From Polaribacter sp. Hel1_33_78 (GTDB lineage: Bacteria > Bacteroidota > Bacteroidia > Flavobacteriales > Flavobacteriaceae), in assembly GCF_900106075.1 (NCBI RefSeq), contig NZ_LT629794.1:434001-498000 (forward strand): 64,000 nt of DNA. The letters are read 5' to 3'. The position numbers were made by a program, and so were the translations under genes. The notes beneath the pieces were generated by a model. That model did not search any database. It saw only the letters and a list, made by a program, of their open reading frames with translations, and was not told where the DNA came from. Positions 37,659 to 46,398 of the stretch are shown here, in pieces. Positions within the stretch are counted from its first letter, which is position 1. Each line of letters begins with the position of its first letter.

Positions 37659-39266
37659 TTATTTGACCTTAAATTTTTTATCTGCTGTTATTACTACTCG
37701 GCTCCAAGCATTTTCTGCTTTGAGATATAAAGATTTATAGGCAGCTACTATACCTCCTAAAAATTGGATAAAAGCAATCATTGCAAATCCTATCATCCCC
37801 CAAGTTTTTTCGGCAGAAAGAATCAATTCACTTGTATTAAGCATATATCTTCTTTCAATATAAACTCCTACTAGGACAAATATAAATACAATACAGTATA
37901 AAATTAGTGGTTTTACAAAAGGACTCATAAAACCTTTTACGGCTACTTTTGCTGTTGGGATATAAGGAACTTTTTTGTTAATGATGGCTAAACAAAAAGC
38001 ATACGTATATACAGGCCAACAAGAATACTTTAAAACCATACCTCTCCAATGAATCCCCTTTTCTGTTTTCTTATCGCACAAAAAACTTTGAGCGTGGGCA
38101 TATATCAATATTGCAACTAATACAATAGGGGCTCCTAGTTGAATAAATTCAGTAAAATCCATACTAGCAGGACTTATTTTTGTTGTAAAAAATAACAAAG
38201 GAACAAAAATAAAGAAGGCAGTCATTGGTCCAACTAAATAGTAGGTCCCTATGGATAAATACGATAATTTTTGCCAAAAAGTTAATGTTTTTGAGGCTTT
38301 TAGCATTTCATCAAACAGCATTTCAAAAACCCCTCTTGCCCATTTTAATTGTTGCTTACAAAATGAAGTAAAGTCTTCAGGAACTAAACCACGACTTACA
38401 ATTACAGGATTGTATATCGATTTCCATCCTTTTGAATGAATTCTAATTGATGTATTTAAATCTTCTGATAAACCCTTAGCATGCCCCCCAATACTTTCTA
38501 ATGCGTCTCTTCTAAAAGTGCAATTTGCACCAATGGCTACAGCGCCACCATAACCAAACAGACCCATTTGTGTAGGTCCATAAAAGACATAGGTTTGTTC
38601 TGCTGCTGCTTGCGCAGTAAAAGAACGAAACATATTGTAATAACCTTGACTTACTTGAACAAAGCCTACTTTTTCATCTTGAAAAAATCCTAGTGTTTGA
38701 TCTAAAAAATTAGGAAAGACAATATGATCTGGGTCTAGAACTAAAATAAAATCTTCTTTTGTTATTTTTAAAGCTTCATTAATTTTACCTGCTTTAGCTC
38801 CTGGTATATTTGGTAAATCTAACCATACCACCCCATATTTTTCTGCTAGCTCTTTAAAGGCTACATCTCCTGTGTCATCTAGTAAATAAGATGTGTGAGG
38901 GTAGTTTAAGTTTTTTAGGGCTTTAAAAGTATTTTCGAACATCGATAAAGGCTCTCCAGGAGAAGAGGTTGTAAAAACAGCAACACTTAAGTTTTTTTCT
39001 GGAACAGGTACTTCTTTTGGTTTTTGAATGCGTAAATAATTAATCCAGATTAGAGCTATCCTAATATTTCCGTAGCCAAAAAATAAACTTAAAATAATAA
39101 ATAAAAAAAAATTATCAATATGTTCTGCTCTAAACCACCATTCCATTAATTTAAACATGCTTATTAATCCCGCAAGTGTTAATCCTAAGAAGATAGCTTT
39201 GTCTAAGCTAGTTACTCTTTTAGCCTCCTTAAATTTCCATAAATCGTTCCGTAATTTTGAATTCAT
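37659..39266 (-). CDS. Processive family 2 glycosyltransferase (cellulose-synthase-like)
   Basis: A 535-residue inner-membrane synthase. Two transmembrane helices come first (about 27-90). The cytoplasmic GT2 domain shows LLDDTGD, the UDP-sugar/metal motif LDPDH, the acceptor motif LSEDLNT and QQLKWARG (Q305-W309), a variant of Q(Q/R)xRW with lysine for arginine. About five C-terminal helices follow. This layout matches BcsA/PgaC-type enzymes that polymerise and extrude a polysaccharide. There is no PilZ domain, so cyclic-di-GMP control through this protein is not expected. Its start overlaps the stop of the YaiO-type gene at base 39266. Confidence 0.92.
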   Translation of the reverse strand: MNSKLRNDLWKFKEAKRVTSLDKAIFLGLTLAGLISMFKLMEWWFRAEHIDNFFLFIILSLFFGYGNIRIALIWINYLRIQKPKEVPVPEKNLSVAVFTTSSPGEPLSMFENTFKALKNLNYPHTSYLLDDTGDVAFKELAEKYGVVWLDLPNIPGAKAGKINEALKITKEDFILVLDPDHIVFPNFLDQTLGFFQDEKVGFVQVSQGYYNMFRSFTAQAAAEQTYVFYGPTQMGLFGYGGAVAIGANCTFRRDALESIGGHAKGLSEDLNTSIRIHSKGWKSIYNPVIVSRGLVPEDFTSFCKQQLKWARGVFEMLFDEMLKASKTLTFWQKLSYLSIGTYYLVGPMTAFFIFVPLLFFTTKISPASMDFTEFIQLGAPIVLVAILIYAHAQSFLCDKKTEKGIHWRGMVLKYSCWPVYTYAFCLAIINKKVPYIPTAKVAVKGFMSPFVKPLILYCIVFIFVLVGVYIERRYMLNTSELILSAEKTWGMIGFAMIAFIQFLGGIVAAYKSLYLKAENAWSRVVITADKKFKVK

Positions 39267-40798
39267 TAAATATTAAAATTTAATCCTAGGTTAATATTTT
39301 CTCTTGTGTAGAAAAATGTTTCTTGGTTTATATATGTGATTTTTGCTCCGAAACCATTTGATAAATTGTAACTAATACTTCCTGTATATTCTACAGGAGT
39401 AAAAGTCTCATCATAGAAACCATCAACTTCAATATTATTTATAGAGTAAGGATTTCTTATGGTAGCATTAAAACCATAATTCACTTTTGCTTCAACTAAT
39501 AATTTTTTTGTTGGTTTATAATTTACGATGAATAAGCCAGAGTGAATTTGTTGTTTCTTTGGTGTAAAGTAAGGGTCATAAGCACCTACACCTTCATTGT
39601 CATAAAAAAATAAAACATCTTTTGCATCTGTATAGCTGTAACTATACCCCAATTGAAAATTAAATTTTCTAATACTTATAGGTTGCGTTAAAACCCAAGT
39701 TCCAATTGACTGTATTTCATTGTCTTTTAATTTTCTTTCATTATCCTCTTCAAAAAATTGTTGATTGTATCCGGCATAAAATAGTAACCATTTATTTTTG
39801 TAATCTATTTCTCCAAAAACATTTTGAGACGTTAAGTTAAAAGCAGTGCTTGCTATTGTACCTAGCTCATGTTTTTTAGAAAATCCTAGATTTAATGATA
39901 GGTTTTGGATTAATTTTTTACTAAAATTAAGACCACCAACCCAATCTGCTTTTCCGGAAAGATTTTTATAAACCCCTCCAGTCAGATTTGCTATAAGTTT
40001 TAATCTGTTAAATTGAAATTTATTGCTGGCTTTAACAATGATCGCTAATTCTTTTTGAGGTGAAAAATGATAGCTAGATATTTCTAATTTAGGATTTAAA
40101 AATCTAGATTTATATTGTTCTAGATTTATATGTTGAGCAAAAAAGTTTAAAGGTTGCGAGTCCGATTGGTATTCAAAATTGGTTTTTAGATAAACCGCAG
40201 ATAATTCGTTTATTTGCTGTACTAAACTATTCGTAATTTTTGAATTGGGATAGATTTCTTGAATTCTATCAATTTTCTTTCGTGCATTGTTTAAATTACC
40301 TTTCCAAAAGCTAATGTTAGCTTGCATTAATAATAATTCAGCATTTTTAGATTCAGAGTCCATAAATTTAGATAAAATAGATGCTACTTTATCAATTTTC
40401 CCCATATCATAAAGAAACCTAGCATAATCTATTTGAAGGTTTTTATTATCAGGAGAAATAGAAATTGCTTTTATGTATTTAGCTTCTGCCTGTTTTTTAT
40501 CGCCATTCATAGAAAGGGCATAGCCGTAAATCCAATTTACTCTTAAATTGTTAGAAAAATTACTGTAGTGCTGTGATAAAAAAAAGGTTGCTTTGTTATA
40601 TTCTTTTCTTGTAATTAAGTCGTTTGTTGTTTTCATCAAATCATCTTCGTTCATATCAGTGTACAAAGATTGTTTTTTTGTTTGGGATGATAGAGGTTTG
40701 TCTTGAGAGAAAACGGTAACATTAACAAGAAACAAAAAACATATACAAATTTTTGTTAAACACAAGAGAAAAGTTTTTGATATCATTAATCTCATCAT
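39266..40798 (-). CDS. TPR protein with YaiO-type outer membrane barrel
   Basis: About 510 residues from ATG 40796-40798 (a second ATG follows directly). Upstream in-frame codons reach only a TTG at 40882 that lies inside a good promoter element, so they are excluded. A hydrophobic signal peptide (ISKTFLLCLTKICICFLFLVN) precedes TPR-like helical repeats (roughly residues 60-210: SMNGDKKQAEAKYIKAISISPDN, FLYDMGKID). The second half is rich in aromatic, alternating beta strands and ends in an LNLGLNFNI strand, a YaiO-type barrel. It probably carries a polysaccharide made by the coupled glycosyltransferase across the periplasm and outer membrane, as PgaA or BcsC do. Confidence 0.85.
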   Translation of the reverse strand: MMRLMISKTFLLCLTKICICFLFLVNVTVFSQDKPLSSQTKKQSLYTDMNEDDLMKTTNDLITRKEYNKATFFLSQHYSNFSNNLRVNWIYGYALSMNGDKKQAEAKYIKAISISPDNKNLQIDYARFLYDMGKIDKVASILSKFMDSESKNAELLLMQANISFWKGNLNNARKKIDRIQEIYPNSKITNSLVQQINELSAVYLKTNFEYQSDSQPLNFFAQHINLEQYKSRFLNPKLEISSYHFSPQKELAIIVKASNKFQFNRLKLIANLTGGVYKNLSGKADWVGGLNFSKKLIQNLSLNLGFSKKHELGTIASTAFNLTSQNVFGEIDYKNKWLLFYAGYNQQFFEEDNERKLKDNEIQSIGTWVLTQPISIRKFNFQLGYSYSYTDAKDVLFFYDNEGVGAYDPYFTPKKQQIHSGLFIVNYKPTKKLLVEAKVNYGFNATIRNPYSINNIEVDGFYDETFTPVEYTGSISYNLSNGFGAKITYINQETFFYTRENINLGLNFNI

Positions 40799-40879
40799 TT
40801 TTAATTTTTTTTTTAAAGTTTTTTGCAATTTATTTAAATGATGACATAGTTTAACAACCACATTTTTTTTAAATAACTG

Positions 40880-40887
40880 CAAATATA
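40880..40887 (-). promoter_or_regulatory. -7 promoter element of the exopolysaccharide operon
   Basis: The minus strand reads TATATTTG, a perfect TAnnTTTG match, 81 bases upstream of the YaiO-type gene's ATG. It implies a leader of about 75 bases. A TTG sits 23 bases upstream as a possible weak -33 element. Confidence 0.55.
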
Positions 40888-41426
40888 TTATTTTTTTTAC
40901 AATAGTAATTCAATTTGAGAAGAGTTTTTGATTCCTTTAAACATTGTAAACCTTTTGTTTAACTAAAATTATATTACTTTTCAGAAACTCTAAATAATGC
41001 TATTTTTCACATTTTAAATATCTTAATGAATAGAATTGTATTTTTACATTTATTAGTTATTTTTTAATTTAATATTATAATTTTATCTTATCGAGTATAT
41101 TTTTTTAATTGAGAAATGTTTACAAAATTTAGAAAATAAACTTCCTCTTCGTTATTTGTAAAAACACATAAGGTTGTTACTCATTCATCTCTTATACAAT
41201 TTTAATGATATTCTATTTTAAATCTTAGGGATATATCAATAGCTGTTTTTTATCACTATATAAATATGATTGCTAAATAATGAAGACTTAGAGGAAGCGA
41301 AAAAGTAAATATTAAAAAAGGACTAATTATAATAGCATTTTATGAAACAAGTATAGATTAACTTTTTATCATATTCATTTTTTTTATTTGATACTTTTAA
41401 AATAAATCCTTCAAAATTAAGATTAA
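40888..41426. other. Long AT-rich intergenic region upstream of the exopolysaccharide operon
   Basis: About 540 bases of very AT-rich DNA without a supported reading frame. It separates the YaiO-type operon from the BspA-type gene, both on the minus strand, and so must hold the operon's upstream control sequences. I recognised no palindrome, riboswitch or relic in it. Confidence 0.5.
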
Positions 41427-41469
41427 TAAAAAAGGTGGTGTAAAAATAATTTTTATACCACCTTTTTTA
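41427..41469 (-). terminator. Intrinsic terminator of the BspA-type gene
   Basis: A long stem (AAAAAAGGTGGT...ACCACCTTTTTT, with the arms extended by a TAAAAAT/ATTTTTA pair) flanked by an A tract on one side and a T tract on the other. It lies 40 bases after the BspA-type stop codon and can act in both directions. Confidence 0.85.
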
Positions 41470-41505
41470 AATTATTATTTTGTTCAATACTTAACTAAGT
41501 ATATG

Positions 41506-43440
41506 TTATAATCCAGTTATTGTGCCAAAATCTTGCCAAACATCAGCAGCCTTATAAGTTGAAGTTGAATTAGAAGGCACTTTTAAAGTTACATCATTCA
41601 AAGAAATAAAATCAAAAACATTCGCATCTATGTCTAAAGGCGTTACCAAATTTATAGATACATTTTTCAGTCCATTGCAATTATAAAAAGCTTCACTTTC
41701 AATACTGGTTATACTGTTAGGGATAATAACATCCGTTAAACTTGTACACTGATAAAAAGTTCGTGGTAAAATCTTTGTGACTGTGTTTGGAACTTCAAAA
41801 CTTGTAAGACTGTAACAATTACCAAAAGCAAATTGACCTATTTCTGTTAAATTATCGGGAAAAACAATTGTAGTTAAGCTAGTACAATTATAAAACCCTT
41901 GCTCAGGTATAGCCGTTACACCATCCGGAATCGTTATTTCTTTGAGGCTTGCACAACCAGCAAAAGCATTTTTTTTAATGCTTGTTACACCGCTAGGAAT
42001 ATTAATTTCAGTTAAACTAGCACAGTCATAAAAAATACCCGCCTCTAATGTTGTTAAGTTACTTGGTAAATCAAAATTCATTAAATCATCACACTTTCCA
42101 AAAGCATTCTCTCCAATACTTGTTATGCTGTTAGGTAAACTAATATTTTCTAAAGTAAGACATTCATAAAAAACACCATTTCCTAGTCTAGTAAGATTGC
42201 TTGGTATGTTAACATCTTTTAGACTTTCACATTTGTAAAACAAATTGTCTGGCAATATTGTTAAATTATTTGGAATTTCTGCTTTCCTTAAATTAATGCA
42301 TAAACCAAAGGCAGCTGAACCAATAGAAGTTACAGTTTCTGGTATAATAATTTCTTCTAAAACGGAGCATGCATAAAAAGCATTTGAACTTATTGTGGTT
42401 ATATTACTTGGTATCGTATAGCTCTCTAGATTATTACAAGCGTAAAAAGTAGATTCTGGAATTATTGTAAAAGCAGTTGGAAAAGTTACATTGGTTAAAC
42501 CGTTGCAGTAACCAAAGACTGCAGCGCCCATATTTTCATTAACCACACTATCTGGTATTGTAACATTATTTAAGCTGTTGCAGTTGTAAAAAGTAGAATT
42601 GCCTATGCTGGTTATGGAAGATGGTATGGTAATATCTGATAAACTTGCACATCCAAAAAACAGATTATCTGCTAAATGAGCAGTTCCGGTTGGAATGTTT
42701 ATGTTAGTCAAACTTTTACATTCACCAAAAGCATTCTCTCCCATAATTGATACAGTATCTGCAATAGTAATATCTGTTATTAAAGAAGAATCGTAAAAAG
42801 CAAGGTTTCCAATGCTTGTATAGCTTTCTGGAATATTAACACTTGTTATATCATAACAATATGCGAAACCCTCCTCTGCTATGCTAGTTACTGCGAAAGT
42901 TATACCGTCATTTTCTACGGTTTCAGGAAGGTTTAATGCGCCAGAAGGCCCTTTCAATGTAGCTTTTTTAATGGATACCTCTTGGTTATTTGCACCAGTT
43001 ACTGTAAATACATAAACACCATCAGTAAATCCGGGATTAATTGTATCCTGAACAGTCACAGTCACAGTCGCTGTAGAGCTATTTCCATTACTATCTGTTA
43101 TCGAATATTCGAAAGTATCATCACCAATAAATTTAGATGGCGAAGTGTAATCTATAGAATCATCTGTAGGGTCATTAAACGTTCCTCCATCGTTTACTAC
43201 TAAAGTGCCGCCGCTAGCGGAGGTCTCAGAGGGTAGAGAGATTGGCTCTGAATTTGGACCATCGAGTCCAAAGTCATCGTTAATTAAAACAGTTATATTA
43301 GTAAGCAAGTCTGAAGCTGCAAAACCAACGTCGTCAACAGCTGTGGGAGCGTAATTATATTCTTTTGATGTTGGGTCTCCGCAGGATGTAAAAACTAAAG
43401 AAAGAACAATGAGGGGATAAAATAATTTTTTCATTTTCAT
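41506..43440 (-). CDS. BspA-type leucine-rich-repeat surface lipoprotein
   Basis: About 644 residues from ATG 43438-43440 (ATG 43432-43434 is also possible). A TTG further upstream overlaps the promoter and is rejected. A lipoprotein signal (VFTSC) is followed by one Ig-like Big_9/cadherin-like module (roughly 35-130). Then come about 19 tandem LRR_5 repeats of 23 residues (NLTxIGxxAFxxCxSLxxIxIP pattern, about 190-625). There is no T9SS sorting domain, so it is probably displayed through its lipid anchor. BspA-like proteins mediate binding to host or matrix proteins; the ligand here is unknown. The Ig-like module is of the same family as those of the giant adhesin at 53.7-60.2 kb. Confidence 0.9.
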   Translation of the reverse strand: MKMKKLFYPLIVLSLVFTSCGDPTSKEYNYAPTAVDDVGFAASDLLTNITVLINDDFGLDGPNSEPISLPSETSASGGTLVVNDGGTFNDPTDDSIDYTSPSKFIGDDTFEYSITDSNGNSSTATVTVTVQDTINPGFTDGVYVFTVTGANNQEVSIKKATLKGPSGALNLPETVENDGITFAVTSIAEEGFAYCYDITSVNIPESYTSIGNLAFYDSSLITDITIADTVSIMGENAFGECKSLTNINIPTGTAHLADNLFFGCASLSDITIPSSITSIGNSTFYNCNSLNNVTIPDSVVNENMGAAVFGYCNGLTNVTFPTAFTIIPESTFYACNNLESYTIPSNITTISSNAFYACSVLEEIIIPETVTSIGSAAFGLCINLRKAEIPNNLTILPDNLFYKCESLKDVNIPSNLTRLGNGVFYECLTLENISLPNSITSIGENAFGKCDDLMNFDLPSNLTTLEAGIFYDCASLTEINIPSGVTSIKKNAFAGCASLKEITIPDGVTAIPEQGFYNCTSLTTIVFPDNLTEIGQFAFGNCYSLTSFEVPNTVTKILPRTFYQCTSLTDVIIPNSITSIESEAFYNCNGLKNVSINLVTPLDIDANVFDFISLNDVTLKVPSNSTSTYKAADVWQDFGTITGL

Positions 43441-43455
43441 TTTTTTTAATAGCGT

Positions 43456-43463
43456 CAAATATA
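43456..43463 (-). promoter_or_regulatory. -7 promoter element of the BspA-type gene
   Basis: The minus strand reads TATATTTG, an exact TAnnTTTG match, 15 bases before the chosen ATG. It leaves a leader of only about 10 bases and overlaps the competing TTG start, which supports the ATG. Confidence 0.6.
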
Positions 43464-43641
43464 CTTAAAAATATTTATAAGTTATTTTTTTAAAATTAAT
43501 TATTTCTCCGAAAAGACAAATAAACGTTAGCTATTTGTTTCTTTCGCCTATTTAGTTTTAGGTGAAAGTTTGATAAAATTATTATTGAAGTAAAGTATTT
43601 AAAAACAAAATTTTTTTGTTTTTATTTAGTTAAATTTTCTC

Positions 43642-43881
43642 TTATAATAATTTGTCAATCCATTTTTGAAGGTCTTTTTCAGTAGGGTTTCTAAGCTTCT
43701 TGTCATGAACAGTAATTGTTGGGAAATTCAATTTTCTATTTTTATATAAATTACGTAATTCTATTTCATTTTCTTTATTATTTTCTACATCTAAAAATGC
43801 GTAATTTAAATTACGCATCTCCAAAATTTTTTTATAATACTTCGTTTTATGGCAGCTTTCTTTTCCGAAAAGTTTTATCAT
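43642..43881 (-). CDS. Monothiol glutaredoxin-like protein
   Basis: A 79-residue glutaredoxin-fold protein. The active-site position reads GKESCHKTKYY with a single cysteine (C10), so it is monothiol. The cis-proline motif is NFPTITV (about 52-58), followed by KLRNPTEKDLQKWID. It is the last of an msrB-msrA-grx-like set read from the minus strand, 42 bases after msrA. A role in recycling the methionine sulfoxide reductases or in de-glutathionylation is likely but not proven. A broken paralogue lies at 35802-35930 in front of selO. Confidence 0.82.
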   Translation of the reverse strand: MIKLFGKESCHKTKYYKKILEMRNLNYAFLDVENNKENEIELRNLYKNRKLNFPTITVHDKKLRNPTEKDLQKWIDKLL

Positions 43882-43923
43882 CTTATTTTAAAATAGATCC
43901 CTGTTTCTAAAGGAAAGTATGAG

Positions 43924-44460
43924 TTATTTCAATTTATTAGCATGTAGCTTTCTTAATTTTGCTAATTTTGGTTCAATTACATAACTACAACATCCTTGTT
44001 TTGTGTTTTCTCTATAATAATTCTGGTGTTCCTGTTCGGCTTCGTAAAAAGTAGGTAAAGGACTTAGTTCTGTTGTAATTGTATCGTTATAATAATTTTG
44101 TATTTGTTCCAATACTTCCTTCGCAATTTTTTGCTGCGTTTCATTGTGATAATAAATTACCGAACGATATTGAGTGCCTCTATCTGCACCTTGCCTATTT
44201 AAGGTGGTTGGATCGTGAGTAGTCATAAAAATGACTAAAATATCTTCATATGAAATAACACTTTGATCAAAAGTAATTCGAACTACTTCAGCAAAGCCTG
44301 ACAAGCCAGAGCATATTTCGCGATATGTTGGTCTTCCAGGAGCATTGCCACCAGCATAGCCAGAAACAACTTTTTCTACGCCTTTTACTTCTTGAAATAC
44401 AGCTTCTGTACACCAAAAACAGCCACCACCTAGAGTGGCAATTTGTAAACTTTTACTCAT
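43924..44460 (-). CDS. msrA: Peptide-methionine (S)-S-oxide reductase
   Basis: A 178-residue enzyme that reduces the S-epimer of methionine sulfoxide in proteins. The canonical active site GGGCFWCTEAVF carries the catalytic C14, with F15 and W16 forming the methyl pocket. The second conserved segment NRQGADRGTQYRS is complete, as is AEVVRITFD. It lies 95 bases downstream of msrB and upstream of a monothiol glutaredoxin-like gene, forming a repair set for both sulfoxide epimers. No signal peptide is present, so it works in the cytoplasm. Confidence 0.97.
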   Translation of the reverse strand: MSKSLQIATLGGGCFWCTEAVFQEVKGVEKVVSGYAGGNAPGRPTYREICSGLSGFAEVVRITFDQSVISYEDILVIFMTTHDPTTLNRQGADRGTQYRSVIYYHNETQQKIAKEVLEQIQNYYNDTITTELSPLPTFYEAEQEHQNYYRENTKQGCCSYVIEPKLAKLRKLHANKLK

Positions 44461-44555
44461 TTTTTATTTTTATTATTACCAATAAGCAACACATCAAGGA
44501 ATCTTTATTGCATCAAATAGATTGTTTCGGTTTGCTGGCAATGATGCTTTTTTAA

Positions 44556-45002
44556 TTATTTTTTATCTAAAATCATAGATTCAGAATTAATACAATAACG
44601 CAATCCACTGGGTGCTGGTCCGTCTGGGAAAATGTGACCTAAATGCGCGTCACAAGTATTACAGAGTACTTCAACTCTAATCATACCAAAAGAAATATCT
44701 TTATAATATTTTATGGCATTTTCTTTAATTGGCTGCGTAAAACTTGGCCAACCAGAACTAGAATCAAACTTAATTGTAGAATCAAATAATGGAGCATTAC
44801 AACAAATACAATTATATTGCCCTTCATCATAAATACTGCATAAATCGCCAGTATATGGTCTCTCCGTTCCTTTTTTTCTAGTAATTCTAAACTGTTCTGG
44901 AGTTAATAGATACTCCCATTCTTTTTCAGTTTTTTCAACTCTTTTATCTGGAGTTGGATTTCCTTTTGTTGTGAAGCTCATCACTTCTTTCCATGTTAGC
45001 AT
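44556..45002 (-). CDS. msrB: Peptide-methionine (R)-S-oxide reductase
   Basis: A 148-residue enzyme that reduces the R-epimer of methionine sulfoxide. It has the two zinc CxxC pairs (C65/C68 and C114/C117), the catalytic C137 in GLRYCINSES, a likely resolving cysteine at C55, and the SSGWPSF and HLGHIFPDGP motifs of the family. No signal peptide is visible. It probably shares a transcript with the downstream msrA and the glutaredoxin-like gene. The 183-base divergent region to the HD/PycTM-like gene holds that gene's promoter; none was recognised for msrB. Confidence 0.97.
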   Translation of the reverse strand: MLTWKEVMSFTTKGNPTPDKRVEKTEKEWEYLLTPEQFRITRKKGTERPYTGDLCSIYDEGQYNCICCNAPLFDSTIKFDSSSGWPSFTQPIKENAIKYYKDISFGMIRVEVLCNTCDAHLGHIFPDGPAPSGLRYCINSESMILDKK

Positions 45003-45157
45003 AAAATATTTTTTTCTTTATTTATTTAAAGCATTATTTCGAGGAGATAGTCTAAAAATAAACCATAAACTTACAAAATAATATGAGTGAATTTTCGTTA
45101 AACCAATGTATAAATTTACAACAATATAGCAAGGAAGAAAAACAAGTTTTAAATCCT

Positions 45158-45165
45158 TATTTTTG
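45158..45165 (+). promoter_or_regulatory. -7 promoter element of the HD/PycTM-like gene
   Basis: TATTTTTG is an exact TAnnTTTG match, 20 bases upstream of the ATG, so the leader is about 15 bases. No clear -33 element was found. Confidence 0.45.
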
Positions 45166-45185
45166 TTGTTAAATATTTTTTTAAA

Positions 45186-46382
45186 ATGGCAACATTATTA
45201 ATTGATGCAGAGAAATACGTTAGTAATTTATTAAATAATAAGTTAGCAACAAACTATGTTTATCACAATTTGGTGCATACACAAGGGGTGGTAAAAAGTA
45301 TTGAAAAATTTATTGAAAAATTAGCAATACCTGAAATTGATGCTGAAAATTTACAAGTTGCTGCTTGGTTTCATGATACAGGTTTTATAAAAGGAGCTGA
45401 AAACCATGAAGAAGAAAGTGTGAAAATTCTGACTTTATTTTTAACGAAAAAGAATGTTGAGGTAAAAAGAATTGAGACAATTTCTAATCTAATTTTGGCA
45501 ACTAAAATAGGGCATGAGGCAACCAATGATTTAGAAAAAATAATTACAGATGCAGATTGTGCGCATTTAGGAAATAAAAGTTTTGAAGATAAAACAGCGT
45601 TGCTGAGAAAAGAATGGGAAGCTACAGAAAATAAAAAATATTCTGATGCTGAATGGGGTGCTGTCAATATTGATTTTTTAACCAAAGTACATAAGTATCG
45701 TACAGATTATGCTTTAAAAAATTGGAGCAAAGGAAAAGAAAAAAATTTAGCAAAATTGTTGAAAAATAAAAATAAGTTAACAGAAGATTTAAAGAAATAT
45801 GAGCAAAAGAAAGAAGCATTAGATATCAAAAAAAATAAAAGCGATGTTCCAGAAAGAGGTGTGGAAACAATGTTTAGAGTGGCTTTAAAAAATCATATGA
45901 CGTTAAGTAATATTGCAGATACAAAAGCTAATATTTTACTTTCTGTAAACGCAATTATTGTTTCTTTAGCATTGTCTAATTTATTACCGAAATTAGATAA
46001 CCCTTCGAATGATTATTTGATCATACCAACACTTATATTTATCATTTTTACAGTGGCATCTATTATTTTGTCAATTTTGGCAACAAGACCAAATGTTACT
46101 CAGGGTAAGTTTACAAAAGAAGATGTGGCTAATAAAAAGGTAAACTTATTATTTTTTGGTAATTTTCATAAAATGAAGTTGCCTGATTTTGAATGGGGTA
46201 TAACTGAAATGATGCAAGATCGAGATTATTTATATGGTTCCTTAACTAAAGATTTGTATTTTCTTGGTCTGGTTTTAGATAGAAAATATAAAATATTAAG
46301 ACTCACTTACACTGTTTTTATGATTGGGATTATTGTTAGCGTTGGATCTTTTGCAATTTCTTTTTATTTGCAAGGGAGATAG
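45186..46382 (+). CDS. HD-domain phosphohydrolase fused to a PycTM-like membrane domain
   Basis: A 398-residue protein. The N-terminal HD domain carries H31 (NLVHT), H63-D64 (WFHDTG), H74 and D122 (DADCAH), a complete metal-binding set, so phosphohydrolase activity on a nucleotide or phosphate ester is plausible. A charged linker (about 180-230) leads to a C-terminal part with ADTKANILLSVNAII and three to four transmembrane helices. This part matches the PycTM/DUF5706 class known as effectors of Pycsar antiphage signalling. No cyclase gene lies beside it, so a complete Pycsar system is not shown; in Flavobacteriaceae this HD-fused form also occurs as a stand-alone gene (from memory). Confidence 0.85.
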   Translation: MATLLIDAEKYVSNLLNNKLATNYVYHNLVHTQGVVKSIEKFIEKLAIPEIDAENLQVAAWFHDTGFIKGAENHEEESVKILTLFLTKKNVEVKRIETISNLILATKIGHEATNDLEKIITDADCAHLGNKSFEDKTALLRKEWEATENKKYSDAEWGAVNIDFLTKVHKYRTDYALKNWSKGKEKNLAKLLKNKNKLTEDLKKYEQKKEALDIKKNKSDVPERGVETMFRVALKNHMTLSNIADTKANILLSVNAIIVSLALSNLLPKLDNPSNDYLIIPTLIFIIFTVASIILSILATRPNVTQGKFTKEDVANKKVNLLFFGNFHKMKLPDFEWGITEMMQDRDYLYGSLTKDLYFLGLVLDRKYKILRLTYTVFMIGIIVSVGSFAISFYLQGR

Positions 46383-46398
46383 CTTTTTTTTAGGCTTC

